A model generated the notes under the pieces. It was given only the letters and a program-made list of their open reading frames with translations, was not told the origin of the DNA and searched no databases. Positions 1 through 6,522 of a DNA stretch of 10,500 nt are shown here, in pieces. The stretch spans positions 1 to 10,500 of the forward strand of contig JALXCE010000320.1 in the NCBI GenBank assembly GCA_026991055.1, given 5' to 3'. How positions within the stretch are numbered: position 1 is the stretch's first letter; each line of letters starts with the position of its first letter. The stretch is from Caldifarciminota bacterium. Lineage in GTDB: Bacteria; Hydrothermota; Hydrothermia; B15-G9; WFZT01. A program made the position numbers and the translations under genes.

Positions 1-2
1 CC

Positions 3-698
3 CATCTCGATAAGACCTTCTTTTTATGGCATCTGGTGTGGATTCCCCTGGAAACAGCCGCTCTATTCCTTTACGTAAAAGCGATCTCCATTTCAGATAT
101 CTCCATGGCTCTGCCTTTTCTGTCTCTTACCCCTCTATTTCTCATCGTTAATGGATACATAATCATCGGCGAGAAAGTTTCCCTGATTGCCGGAGCCGGG
201 ATTTTGCTTATCGTGGCAGGCTCATATGTGATGGGAATACGGAATCTGAAGAAAGGAATTCTCGCTCCCCTTAAGCTTACATTTAGAAATCGTGGAGTTC
301 AGCTCGTGATTTTGGTTGCCTTTTTATACAGCATAACATCCATTAGCGGAAAGATGCTCGTGCTGCATTCGAGTCCGGTGTTTTTCAGCTTTTATTACAC
401 CATCGTAATGAATCTTGTGCTCCTGGGCCCCGGGATTATTGGCATGAAAAAGAGCCAGTGGAAAAATTGCCGGTTGCAGCTCGTGGGAGCGGGATTTTTC
501 TACGCCTTCATGACCATCTTCCACATGACAGCCATTAGACTAACCCTCGTAAGTTATATGATTTCTGTTAAGAGACTTTCGGCTATTTTCAGCGTTTTTT
601 ATGGCTGGATGCTTTTTAAAGAAAAGGATATCTTGCCAAGAATGGCCGGCAGCGTGTTGATGGTTCTTGGCGCTATCCTGATAACTTTAGGTTCATGA
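3..698 (+). CDS. EamA/DMT-family permease, 5'-truncated
   Basis: Drug/metabolite transporter (EamA-type) inner-membrane permease; the substrate cannot be told from sequence. The reading frame is open from the left edge, so the true start lies outside the window; the GTG at 36 is only the first internal start-like codon. What remains is about 230 residues with roughly seven hydrophobic helices: the end of the first EamA repeat (..LPFLSLTPLFLIVNGYII then GEKVS, the usual xGE loop), then a basic loop (RNLKKGI) and a second repeat ending in WMLFKEKD and a final hydrophobic helix. The same FKE/GEK loop in both halves is typical of the duplicated DMT fold. The stop codon overlaps the start of the next gene (ATGA), so the two are probably co-transcribed and translationally coupled. 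An amino-acid or sugar exporter are alternatives within the same superfamily. Confidence 0.85.
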   Translation, partial: HLDKTFFLWHLVWIPLETAALFLYVKAISISDISMALPFLSLTPLFLIVNGYIIIGEKVSLIAGAGILLIVAGSYVMGIRNLKKGILAPLKLTFRNRGVQLVILVAFLYSITSISGKMLVLHSSPVFFSFYYTIVMNLVLLGPGIIGMKKSQWKNCRLQLVGAGFFYAFMTIFHMTAIRLTLVSYMISVKRLSAIFSVFYGWMLFKEKDILPRMAGSVLMVLGAILITLGS

Positions 699-1840
699 AA
701 AGGAAAAACCTTTTCGTAATATCGGGCACAGTGTTTCTGCTGCTCATGAGCTTGAGCTCGTGGCTCTATTTGCTGCCACTATTTTTAAAGCAACTTGGAG
801 CAAATGACCGCATGGTAGGTGTCTCATATACGCTTTTTACCCTCGGTGGAACTGGATTCCAGATTTTTGGCGGTTTCTTTGCAGATAGATGGGGGCGAAA
901 GCCGGCGATTGTAATCCCAACCTATGTGGCATCACTACTGATATTTTCTATGTCTCTTGCAAAGGTCTGGTGGTTTGTAACTCTGGTTTACTCACTTACT
1001 GCAATATTTTCTTCACTCCAGTGGCCAGCATTTCTCTCCCTTGTCGGTGAATCCTGCATTGACCGAGAGAAGGCGTTCTCGATTTTTGAACTTTCGGTTG
1101 CCGGGGGATTTGCAGCAGGCCCGCTTGTTGGATTTTTCTTACTAAAATTTCTAAATATTCGCGAGCTCATGATGCTTACAGCCGCCGTTTATCTCCTGTC
1201 AGCACTGATCCGTCATTTTATTCTCGATGAGACATTAAAGATGAAGAAGCAAGGGAGCCTGGATTTTACAGGGATTTTCAGCCGAAACGTCTTGATTTTC
1301 CTATCAGGTTCAATATTCCTCTATCTTCTCTTTTCCATTACTATCAATGGGCCATTTATTACTCTCCACATGAAAAGTCTCGGTTTAAACGAGAGACGGA
1401 TTAACCTGCTGATTTCCTATTCCACTCTTTTCTCACTACTGGTTTCCATTGCAGCTGCAAGGATACTGAAAAGCGAAAATCTTGTAAGATACTTCATAAC
1501 GGCCATGCTGGTTCACAGCACCACTATTTTCATCTGGTCACATTTAATGCCGGGTACACTCAATACACTCCTTCTTATGATATCTTTTGGTGCGGTTCAG
1601 CTCATTTTTATCGCTTACAATACGATAGTCACTTCCCTTTCACCGCAATCAAAGAGGGCAAGCACCATAGGCACGATAGGCACTATAAATGGACTTGTAT
1701 CATCAGGCGGTCCTTACATTGGAATGCTGATAAAAGTCAGCTACGGGATATATGCGACCTTCATGCTGGGAATATTGTTCTCACTCATAAGTTCATTTTT
1801 TGTGAGTAGAATCCCCTATCCGAATACCACGTCCAGATAA
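695..1840 (+). CDS. Major facilitator superfamily transporter
   Basis: A 381-residue MFS permease with about twelve hydrophobic segments, expected in the cytoplasmic membrane and driven by an ion gradient. The diagnostic loop 2-3 motif A is present as GGFFADRWGRKP (residues 59-70). A charged central loop (about residues 178-192, DETLKMKKQGSLDF) separates the two six-helix halves. The length is at the short end for the family. The ATG lies inside the stop of the upstream DMT gene (ATGA), which supports both the start choice and coupling; two permeases in tandem suggest related or sequential substrates, but none is identifiable. The 3' end runs 25 bp into the convergent ZIP gene, so no separate terminator can sit between them. 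A drug or metabolite exporter is the most generic guess. Confidence 0.88.
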   Translation: MKRKNLFVISGTVFLLLMSLSSWLYLLPLFLKQLGANDRMVGVSYTLFTLGGTGFQIFGGFFADRWGRKPAIVIPTYVASLLIFSMSLAKVWWFVTLVYSLTAIFSSLQWPAFLSLVGESCIDREKAFSIFELSVAGGFAAGPLVGFFLLKFLNIRELMMLTAAVYLLSALIRHFILDETLKMKKQGSLDFTGIFSRNVLIFLSGSIFLYLLFSITINGPFITLHMKSLGLNERRINLLISYSTLFSLLVSIAAARILKSENLVRYFITAMLVHSTTIFIWSHLMPGTLNTLLLMISFGAVQLIFIAYNTIVTSLSPQSKRASTIGTIGTINGLVSSGGPYIGMLIKVSYGIYATFMLGILFSLISSFFVSRIPYPNTTSR

Positions 1841-2607
1841 AGCATGATAACCACACCGATAATGGTCCCAAATGTCGCGTATCTCTCGTGTCCCTTTCGG
1901 TGAGTTTCAGGAACGATTTCATCACTTATAACATAAAGCATGGCACCGGCGGCAAATCCCATGGCGTAGGGGATTATTACCTTTATCTGATTAACTGCCC
2001 ACGCTCCAAGCATGGCAAGTGGTATCTCCACGAGTCCTGAGCGAATACCCGTATAAACTGCATAAAATCCCCTGCTATATCCCGCACTTACAGCAGAGAG
2101 CGAGACCGAAAATCCTTCTGGGATATTCTGAATTCCAATAGCAATCATAAGAACAATGGCGTCCCTTATTCTATCTGCCCCAAAGGCCACACCCACGGCG
2201 AGCCCTTCGGGCATGTTGTGAAGGGTAATGGCAATTATAAAAAGCCAGACGGCTTTTACTCTTTCCGGATGAATTCCTTCGGTACCGATAATATTGTGCA
2301 TGTGCGGAATAAGATGGTCTGATAGGTCAAGAAAGAAGGAACCTATTAGGATGCCAATTAAAACAGGCACAATTCCGCCCATTTCCGCACCAGGAATGAT
2401 GAGACTTGTAAAACTTGCTGCGAGCATTACACCTGCGGCAAATCCCAGTGATGCATCCATAAATCGGTCTGAGGGTTTACGGAAAAGCATCACAAGCAGA
2501 GCACCAAATGTGTTGAACAGGGTGGTTGTCAGGCCACCCCAGAACCCGAGCCAGATAGCCTTACCACCAGAAAGGTGTACGAATAGATTAACAAGCGAAT
2601 CAACCAT
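1816..2607 (-). CDS. ZIP-family divalent metal transporter (GufA/ZupT-like)
   Basis: A 263-residue membrane protein of the ZIP family, which moves Zn2+ and related divalent metals into the cytoplasm. Transmembrane helix 4 carries HNMPEG (His130, Asn131, Pro133, Glu134) and helix 5 carries QNIPEG (Gln160, Asn161, Pro163, Glu164), the binuclear metal-site motifs; Gln in the second motif resembles the GufA branch rather than E. coli ZupT, which has His there. Met61 in the GVMLA segment and the His-rich loop DHLIPHMH (97-104) are also family-like. The start is fixed: it is the first ATG after an in-frame TAA three codons upstream. No Shine-Dalgarno precedes it, and a candidate promoter lies 8 bp upstream. 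It converges on the MFS gene with a 25-bp overlap. With the ABC importer at 6729-9055 it gives the organism a second zinc/manganese route. Confidence 0.93.
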   Translation of the reverse strand: MVDSLVNLFVHLSGGKAIWLGFWGGLTTTLFNTFGALLVMLFRKPSDRFMDASLGFAAGVMLAASFTSLIIPGAEMGGIVPVLIGILIGSFFLDLSDHLIPHMHNIIGTEGIHPERVKAVWLFIIAITLHNMPEGLAVGVAFGADRIRDAIVLMIAIGIQNIPEGFSVSLSAVSAGYSRGFYAVYTGIRSGLVEIPLAMLGAWAVNQIKVIIPYAMGFAAGAMLYVISDEIVPETHRKGHERYATFGTIIGVVIMLYLDVVFG

Positions 2608-2615
2608 GACATTTT

Positions 2616-2644
2616 ATAATATAGCAAACCCCACATATTGACTA
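2616..2644 (-). promoter_or_regulatory. Candidate sigma-70-type promoter of the ZIP gene
   Basis: Read on the minus strand: TAGTCA (2639-2644), a 17-bp spacer, then TATTAT (2616-2621), matching the consensus at 4 of 6 and 5 of 6 positions. Only 8 bp separate the -10 box from the ATG at 2607, so the transcript would begin at or next to the start codon. This fits the lack of a Shine-Dalgarno. It is a motif match only, without expression evidence. Confidence 0.4.
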
Positions 2645-2721
2645 TGGATGGGAAATTTTGGCAAAGGCTGTTTCCGAAACCATATCCCAACTCTCCAGGT
2701 TCTTATAATGACAAGAAACTT

Positions 2722-2750
2722 CCCTCCCCTGCGCTTCGCGCAGGGGAGGG
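2722..2750. repeat. Perfect GC-rich hairpin repeat
   Basis: A perfect 13-bp inverted repeat, CCCTCCCCTGCGC (2722-2734) and its complement (2738-2750), around a 3-base loop. GAGGGAGGGG follows at 2755-2764 and can pair with CCCCTCCC at 2800-2807, so the hairpin sits inside a larger repeat block. No T-run follows on either strand, so a simple intrinsic terminator is unlikely. It resembles the other C-run/G-run hairpins in this window and is probably a dispersed REP- or MITE-like repeat. Confidence 0.75.
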
Positions 2751-2811
2751 ATTGAGGGAGGGGTATTCCGCTTGAAATCTTAAAAAATCCAAGATGTTGC
2801 CCCTCCCCTTC

Positions 2812-2847
2812 ATCCTCTCCCCGCAAGTATTTACGCTGGGAGAGGAT
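2812..2847. repeat. Hairpin repeat with a conserved GCAAGTATTTACG loop
   Basis: An inverted repeat, ATCCTCTCCC (2812-2821) with GGGAGAGGAT (2838-2847), encloses the loop word GCAAGTATTTACG. The 17-base string CCCCGCAAGTATTTACG (2819-2835) recurs exactly at 6580-6596, also as the apex of a C-run/G-run hairpin. Two copies 3.8 kb apart, both in gene-free DNA, mark a dispersed repeat family. Confidence 0.75.
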
Positions 2848-2891
2848 ATAATTGGGAGGCGAAAAATCTTTCTAAAGTAAAAGACAAAATT

Positions 2892-2918
2892 AAAGAATGT
2901 CTCATCAAAACATTCCCT
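2892..2918 (-). terminator. Possible intrinsic terminator of the receiver-PPDK_N gene
   Basis: Read on the minus strand, about 45 bp after the stop at 2962, GAATGT and ACATTC form a 6-bp stem, extended by G-T and A-T pairs, around a 9-base loop. A T-rich tract (TTTAATTTTGTCTTTT) follows directly. The stem is weak and AT-rich, so the call is tentative. The 2848-2891 and 2919-2961 flanks show nothing else that I recognise. Confidence 0.4.
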
Positions 2919-2961
2919 ACTTGCACAAGGAGAGTTTCTTTAAAACCTAATATCTTTTCAA

Positions 2962-5286
2962 TTAATCCTTAAACCCTGCCCCGGATTTGTGGCTCAGGCT
3001 GTTGGCGTAAACGATAGTGGGGCGGGAGAGCCGGAATTTTTTGATTACCCGGAATGGGTCAACGTACTCCACATCAGCCCTGCCTAATTTTTCAAGCTTC
3101 TCGAGGTCAAGTTTCCATTCATCTCCTTTAAAACATGCAGAATACACTCCTCCCTTGTTTATCAGTTCAAGGAAGAAGTGCGACGGTCTGCCGCCCCAGG
3201 GCTCAAAATTTCCATAGGACAGCTCAATCAAAAATCCAGCCCGAGACAGCAAACTGTTTGTCACAACTCCCTCATCAACTGTCTTACTCCACATCTTCCC
3301 CGGGATAATCAGGATATACTCGTCATCTATGGTCTTATCTAAATGGTCAAGATAATCTCCAATCCTGAGCCTTTCCCGCTCTCCAAGCTTGGCATACTTC
3401 TCTGGATCAACATAAACCACATACCTGAAAGTTTTACCCTTTAAAACACCCACAGAAGCAGGTGAGTAAAACCATATCGTCTCCTGGGGTAATTTGCTCG
3501 AGGGGTCTGTCCTGTACTTGGGAAAATGGATAGAAAAGAGCGTGAGCTGAAGTAGATACACTATGAGCTTGCCCTCTCTTTCAACGATGGCAAATTCTAT
3601 GTCAACAGGTTGCTTTGAGCCATTTCTCCTGTTCAGGTTCTCGATGGTTTTCATTAGTTTGAGGAAGAAATCATCCAGCCTGTAATGATTTTTGAATCCC
3701 TCGAGTGTTATGTATTTCTCACCTGTGGTTTTCTCCGTGTAAGGGTAGAGCTTACCGTCACGATAAATTGAGACCGTTTTTCTCAGCAAATCGTATTTGT
3801 GATTTTTCTCGAGATGCTCAATGACCTCTTTGTCAGGTGCACTCCTGAGACCCCCTCTATCCACAAGGTCAACCTTGTTCTGGTGGTTTTTCTCCACCTT
3901 GACCCTGTAACGTTTGCGTTCCTTTTTATCAAGCACGATCCAGACGTTATTCCCCCTCTCATCAACAATGAGAACACCGAGCCCGAGTGCAAAGTATCCC
4001 ACGGGTCCCTTTGTTCTCACAGAGCCGCCGGTTTCGCTTGCCACGACCACACCACTCATGTGGGGCATGAAAATTTCACCAATCTTTTCACCAATAACCG
4101 ACTGGATTATCACACTCATGCTTTCCTCTTCCTCAGACACCTGATTGTTCAGACGATAGATGATAGCCCTTTTGCTGAATGTGCTCGCCCAGACCTTTTT
4201 GACTGCTTTGATAACGTGCGAAAGTTTTGGGAAGATAGGGGTAAATTCAGATTCGTAAATTCCATGGAACATCACACGTCCCTTTCCCTCTGATATGCCG
4301 GATGAGCGGACGATTATCGGAGTGATATGGGTCTTATAAACAAACTGTATGGCTTCCTCAATTTTTCTTTCAATAAAAACCGAGGGCTCGGTCGCGCATA
4401 TAATTTCTCTGGTTGCCTGCTCGATTTTTTGAACAAAATTGTAAAAAAGCTCAGGGGATTGCTCTTTTACCGTCCTGATGAGTTTTGTGCTTCTCCATCC
4501 ATGTTCATTAACAAGTTTGATCAAATAATCCTTGTCCTTCCAGCTGAATTTCCCTGACCCTTTAATTTTTTCTATCAGGGTTTCCTGAATGTAGCCTGAA
4601 ATTCCCTTGAGGAACGTCTCGAAGTAGGCATGGGAGAGAATGGCTGTTCGCGGCACATACATTTCGAATCCAAACTCATCCATCAGGGGCTTTCCATAGA
4701 GGTCAATGAATTTTTTGAGCCATTGAAGGGAGGCCCCTTTGCCGCCGATTTCAGGTGCACCTATGATTTTTATTCTTTCATTGGATTCGGTCTCTGGTTT
4801 AAATTCAAAAAATGGGGGAAGCTTTGGGGTTTGGGGTAATTTTATCTTTGCTGGCCTCGTCTGCTTCTTCTTGTTCTTTTCATAAAATTCCTGGGCCCTT
4901 TTAAGCACTTTGTCGAAGTTATCAATCAAATTGTAAATTCCCCGTGCACCCCCGTAAAACTCTTTACACGCATTTGAGAAATCTCCGGGCAGTTCTTCCT
5001 GACCCTTCTGGGTGATGAAGCGGGGTAAAATGCTGATGCTAACAGGGTAAATCCATGGATAGTTGATGAGTATCTCTGTCGCAACAGCCGAGCCTGAAAA
5101 TCCATCTCCAAGGTGGTAGTCAAGGAGAGCAAGGCCGGTCCATTTCCCATGTTTTTTCAAAAGTTCCAGTGCCTGTGGCGTATTTTCTGCCAATAGCGGA
5201 ACGTATCCTTTTTTCTCAATTACCTTTTTCAGTGTACTTCGAACACTTTCATTGTCGTCAACGACGAGGATATATTTGAAATTCAT
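2962..5286 (-). CDS. Receiver domain fused to PPDK_N ATP-binding domain
   Basis: A 774-residue cytoplasmic protein. Residues 1-130 form a CheY-like receiver: Asp10-Asp11 and phosphoacceptor Asp56 (ALLDYHLGDG) are present, but no lysine is seen where the conserved one is expected. A Pro-rich linker (about 142-165) leads to a PEP-synthase/pyruvate-phosphate-dikinase N-terminal (ATP-grasp-like) domain: GGKGASL (181-187), VRSS (326-329), VWASTFSKRAIIYR (365-378), SGVV (411-414), GLG (435-437), DIEFAI (562-567) and LLQ (578-580). The phosphohistidine and PEP-binding domains are absent. The C-terminus (PGKMW near 662-666, SHFF at 702-705) resembles the tail of 'PEP/pyruvate-binding domain' proteins of unknown function that I recall from other bacteria. 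The ATG at 5286 is chosen because the receiver begins there and a -10 box lies 7 bp upstream; an upstream TTG at 5406 would add 40 residues encoded by repeat-like DNA. Probable role: phosphorylation- or nucleotide-responsive regulation; the reaction is unknown. Confidence 0.85.
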   Translation of the reverse strand: MNFKYILVVDDNESVRSTLKKVIEKKGYVPLLAENTPQALELLKKHGKWTGLALLDYHLGDGFSGSAVATEILINYPWIYPVSISILPRFITQKGQEELPGDFSNACKEFYGGARGIYNLIDNFDKVLKRAQEFYEKNKKKQTRPAKIKLPQTPKLPPFFEFKPETESNERIKIIGAPEIGGKGASLQWLKKFIDLYGKPLMDEFGFEMYVPRTAILSHAYFETFLKGISGYIQETLIEKIKGSGKFSWKDKDYLIKLVNEHGWRSTKLIRTVKEQSPELFYNFVQKIEQATREIICATEPSVFIERKIEEAIQFVYKTHITPIIVRSSGISEGKGRVMFHGIYESEFTPIFPKLSHVIKAVKKVWASTFSKRAIIYRLNNQVSEEEESMSVIIQSVIGEKIGEIFMPHMSGVVVASETGGSVRTKGPVGYFALGLGVLIVDERGNNVWIVLDKKERKRYRVKVEKNHQNKVDLVDRGGLRSAPDKEVIEHLEKNHKYDLLRKTVSIYRDGKLYPYTEKTTGEKYITLEGFKNHYRLDDFFLKLMKTIENLNRRNGSKQPVDIEFAIVEREGKLIVYLLQLTLFSIHFPKYRTDPSSKLPQETIWFYSPASVGVLKGKTFRYVVYVDPEKYAKLGERERLRIGDYLDHLDKTIDDEYILIIPGKMWSKTVDEGVVTNSLLSRAGFLIELSYGNFEPWGGRPSHFFLELINKGGVYSACFKGDEWKLDLEKLEKLGRADVEYVDPFRVIKKFRLSRPTIVYANSLSHKSGAGFKD

Positions 5287-5293
5287 GGCAAGA

Positions 5294-5322
5294 ATTGTAA
5301 ACTCAGAGGCCAATTTGTTCAA
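5294..5322 (-). promoter_or_regulatory. Candidate promoter of the receiver-PPDK_N gene
   Basis: On the minus strand: TTGAAC (5317-5322), a 17-bp spacer and TACAAT (5294-5299), 4 of 6 and 5 of 6 matches to the sigma-70 consensus. The -10 box ends 7 bp before the ATG at 5286, so the predicted transcript starts at or near that ATG. No Shine-Dalgarno is seen. This is the main sequence argument against the longer reading frame starting at 5406. Confidence 0.5.
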
Positions 5323-5351
5323 ATTAGCTCTGAGTGGGCGCGAAGATATTT

Positions 5352-5467
5352 CCTCCACGCACTTTGTACATGGGAAATAAGAAAAGAGGATCCCAAAAAT
5401 CACCAAAATTTTTTAAAAGGACAAATCAACTACCTGAATGGGGGTATCCTATTTACGTGCAAAGTGC
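5352..5467. repeat. Degenerate repeat element with imperfect inverted ends
   Basis: GCACTTTGTACAT (5359-5371) and ACGTGCAAAGTGC (5455-5467) are inverted copies matching at 11 of 13 positions. The minus strand of 5355-5367 reads ACAAAGTGCGTGG, identical to the apex of the hairpin at 6261-6292 (bases 6273-6285). TATTTACGTG at 5450-5459 is identical to 6589-6598 in another hairpin repeat. The block therefore looks like the decayed remains of the same repeat family. The rest of the gap, 5468-5535, shows nothing recognisable. Confidence 0.5.
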
Positions 5468-5535
5468 TGTTTAATCCTTTACCAGGAGACGGAGAAGTTT
5501 TAGGTGAAAGTCTGATAATATCTATAAACGCTTTG

Positions 5536-5949
5536 TCATACGGTTTCGCTCTCGATGCATTTTATTACTCCTTTGTCAAATGAAAAGACTTTGACCTCGG
5601 GAGAGTTTTTGCCGTAGGCGCAGAGAAGGGCATCTACAAAATCCAGATTTGTGGTTTTATAAATTTCAAGGGCATTTATGACAATATTCTTGTCACTAAT
5701 TTTTACAGTTTTAATCCTCAAAAGGTTGCTGAGAGCTTCTGAAATTTCTTTCCGTCTGACTTTGTAGAGACCAGCTAAAACATAGACTACTTCTGCAATA
5801 ACCGATTGTAAAATTTGGACTGTTATTTTGCCGTCTATTGCGGCGTCAAAAAGCTCCTCAGCCTTTTTATAAAACTCTTCGTGATCTGCGAGAAGGTATC
5901 TTAAAATTACATTTGCATCAACGATTACGGTGTTTTTCTTTAAGTTCAT
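5536..5949 (-). CDS. vapC: PIN-domain toxin, VapC-like ribonuclease
   Basis: A 137-residue PIN-domain protein, the usual length for VapC toxins, which are Mg2+-dependent ribonucleases that block translation by cutting RNA, often tRNA or rRNA. The acidic active-site residues are all in place: Asp11 in VDANV, Glu53 in the helix IAEVVYVL, Asp103 and Asp106 in LDFVDALL, and Asp125 in FSFDKG. The ATG at 5949 lies inside the antitoxin gene, a 32-bp overlap that is longer than the few bases common in vapBC pairs. A purine-rich GGAAG 9 bp upstream can serve as ribosome-binding site. The target RNA cannot be predicted. No degeneration is visible, so the toxin appears active and must be held in check by the adjacent antitoxin. 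Confidence 0.92.
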   Translation of the reverse strand: MNLKKNTVIVDANVILRYLLADHEEFYKKAEELFDAAIDGKITVQILQSVIAEVVYVLAGLYKVRRKEISEALSNLLRIKTVKISDKNIVINALEIYKTTNLDFVDALLCAYGKNSPEVKVFSFDKGVIKCIESETV

Positions 5950-6160
5950 TTTCGATGGCTTCCTTCTCCATCTTCATAACCTCATCTATTGACTTATTTT
6001 TGATCGCATATTTTTTTAGCATCCCACCAGGCTTTCTTATGGGCCTGATAACTATTTTCTCGCCCTCCATCTCTATCTGGACGATGTTTGTCCCAAGCTT
6101 TTTCCTGAGAAGAGCAGGGATAGTAATCTGCCCCTTCTTTGTAATTTTTGCAATCGACAT
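5918..6160 (-). CDS. vapB: AbrB/SpoVT-type antitoxin, VapB-like
   Basis: An 80-residue protein with an N-terminal swapped-hairpin AbrB DNA-binding domain (KITKKGQITIPALLRKKL, residues 5-22, then GEKIVIRPI), followed by a charged C-terminal tail rich in Lys and Glu. In vapBC pairs the N-terminal domain binds the operon promoter and the tail wraps around the PIN toxin; that division of labour is inferred here from family knowledge. The ATG at 6160 is preferred over an in-frame TTG at 6175 because that TTG lies next to the Shine-Dalgarno and would translate through it. The gene overlaps the toxin gene by 32 bp and is first in the operon, so antitoxin is made first. Autoregulation is expected but no clear operator palindrome is visible. 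Confidence 0.92.
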   Translation of the reverse strand: MSIAKITKKGQITIPALLRKKLGTNIVQIEMEGEKIVIRPIRKPGGMLKKYAIKNKSIDEVMKMEKEAIENELKEKHRNR

Positions 6161-6164
6161 CTTA

Positions 6165-6173
6165 CCTTCCTCC
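6165..6173 (-). promoter_or_regulatory. Strong Shine-Dalgarno that fixes the antitoxin start
   Basis: GGAGGAAGG on the minus strand, with the GGAGG core 8 bases before the ATG at 6160. It rules out the upstream TTG at 6175 as the likely start. It contrasts with the absence of such a site before the ZIP and receiver-PPDK_N genes. Confidence 0.8.
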
Positions 6174-6191
6174 AAATTCTTACTTTCTTAA

Positions 6192-6220
6192 AAATTAATC
6201 CGTAAGATGGTAAAATTCAA
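6192..6220 (-). promoter_or_regulatory. Candidate promoter of the toxin-antitoxin pair
   Basis: On the minus strand: TTGAAT (6215-6220), a 17-bp spacer and TAATTT (6192-6197). Transcription would begin near 6185, giving a leader of about 25 bases that contains the Shine-Dalgarno. The flanking direct repeat of the MITE-like element begins at 6220, the edge of the -35 box, so insertion occurred immediately upstream of this promoter. Confidence 0.5.
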
Positions 6221-6230
6221 GTGGCTGGAG

Positions 6231-6354
6231 AGAGTGTGTTCGAAAATTATCCCCTCCTATCCTCCCCCACGCACAAAGTGCGTGGGGGGAGGCAATAGGT
6301 GGGGGCAAATTTTTCGACAAAAATTAATGGATTTGAGATTTTTCGAACAGGCTC
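6231..6354. mobile_element. MITE-like element, 124 bp, no coding capacity
   Basis: Flanked on both sides by the 11-bp direct repeat AGTGGCTGGAG (6220-6230 and 6355-6365), which looks like a target-site duplication. The ends are inverted copies: GAGTGTGTTCGAAAAT (6232-6247) and, on the other strand from 6354, GAGCCTGTTCGAAAAAT. The middle is a long GC-rich hairpin. A second inner copy of the right-end word (ATTTTTCGA at 6308-6316 as well as 6338-6346) suggests a duplicated or composite right end. There is no transposase, so movement would need one in trans. Duplications of about this length are made by some IS4-related families, from memory; assignment to a family is not possible here. Confidence 0.6.
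6261..6292. repeat. Hairpin core of the MITE-like element
   Basis: CCTCCCCCACGCAC (6261-6274) pairs with GTGCGTGGGGGGAGG (6278-6292; one extra G) around AAA. The pairing extends outward imperfectly: CCCCTCCTAT (6251-6260) faces ATAGGTGGGGG (6295-6305). The apex word is shared with the degenerate repeat at 5352-5467. Confidence 0.75.
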
Positions 6355-6483
6355 AGTGGCTGGAGCCTATTTAAAAGACTACATTTTTGAGACAGGTGGG
6401 GCCATGTACTTTTCCTCTCGCTTCGAAAGTCGTGCACAGGGAGAGGTTATTGTGCCTGAAAATTTAGAAATTCAAGATGAGAA

Positions 6484-6522
6484 CCCTCACCCTGACCCTC
6501 TATCGCAGAGTGGGAGAGGGAA
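6484..6522. repeat. CCCTCACCCT...GGGAGAGGG repeat
   Basis: C-rich blocks (CCCTCACCCTGACCCTCT) are followed by ATCGC and a G-rich complement (AGAGTGGGAGAGGG), giving an imperfect hairpin. Similar 'CCCTCACCC' intergenic repeats are widespread in bacteria; in translation they yield the familiar false PHPDPL peptide. Confidence 0.55.

Noticed and set aside
2722..2750. Hairpin as an intrinsic terminator
   Set aside because: No T-run follows on either strand, and it lies more than 100 bp from the end of any gene that reads towards it.
2614..2826. Minus-strand open frame of 70 codons upstream of the ZIP gene
   Set aside because: It runs through the hairpin repeats and the ZIP promoter region, with no recognisable domain.
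2919..2945. Further repeat remnant (CTACTTGCACAAGGAG)
   Set aside because: The minus strand shares only GCAAGTA with the hairpin loop family, too short to separate from chance.
3799..4293. Plus-strand open frame of 164 codons
   Set aside because: It lies entirely antisense to the PPDK_N domain, whose motifs are conserved in the other strand; composition is that of a shadow frame.
5287..5406. N-terminal 40-residue extension of the receiver-PPDK_N protein from a TTG start
   Set aside because: The receiver fold begins at the ATG at 5286, a promoter lies within the extension, and part of it is made of repeat DNA.
6161..6175. TTG start for the antitoxin
   Set aside because: It would encode residues from the Shine-Dalgarno itself; the ATG at 6160 has ideal spacing.
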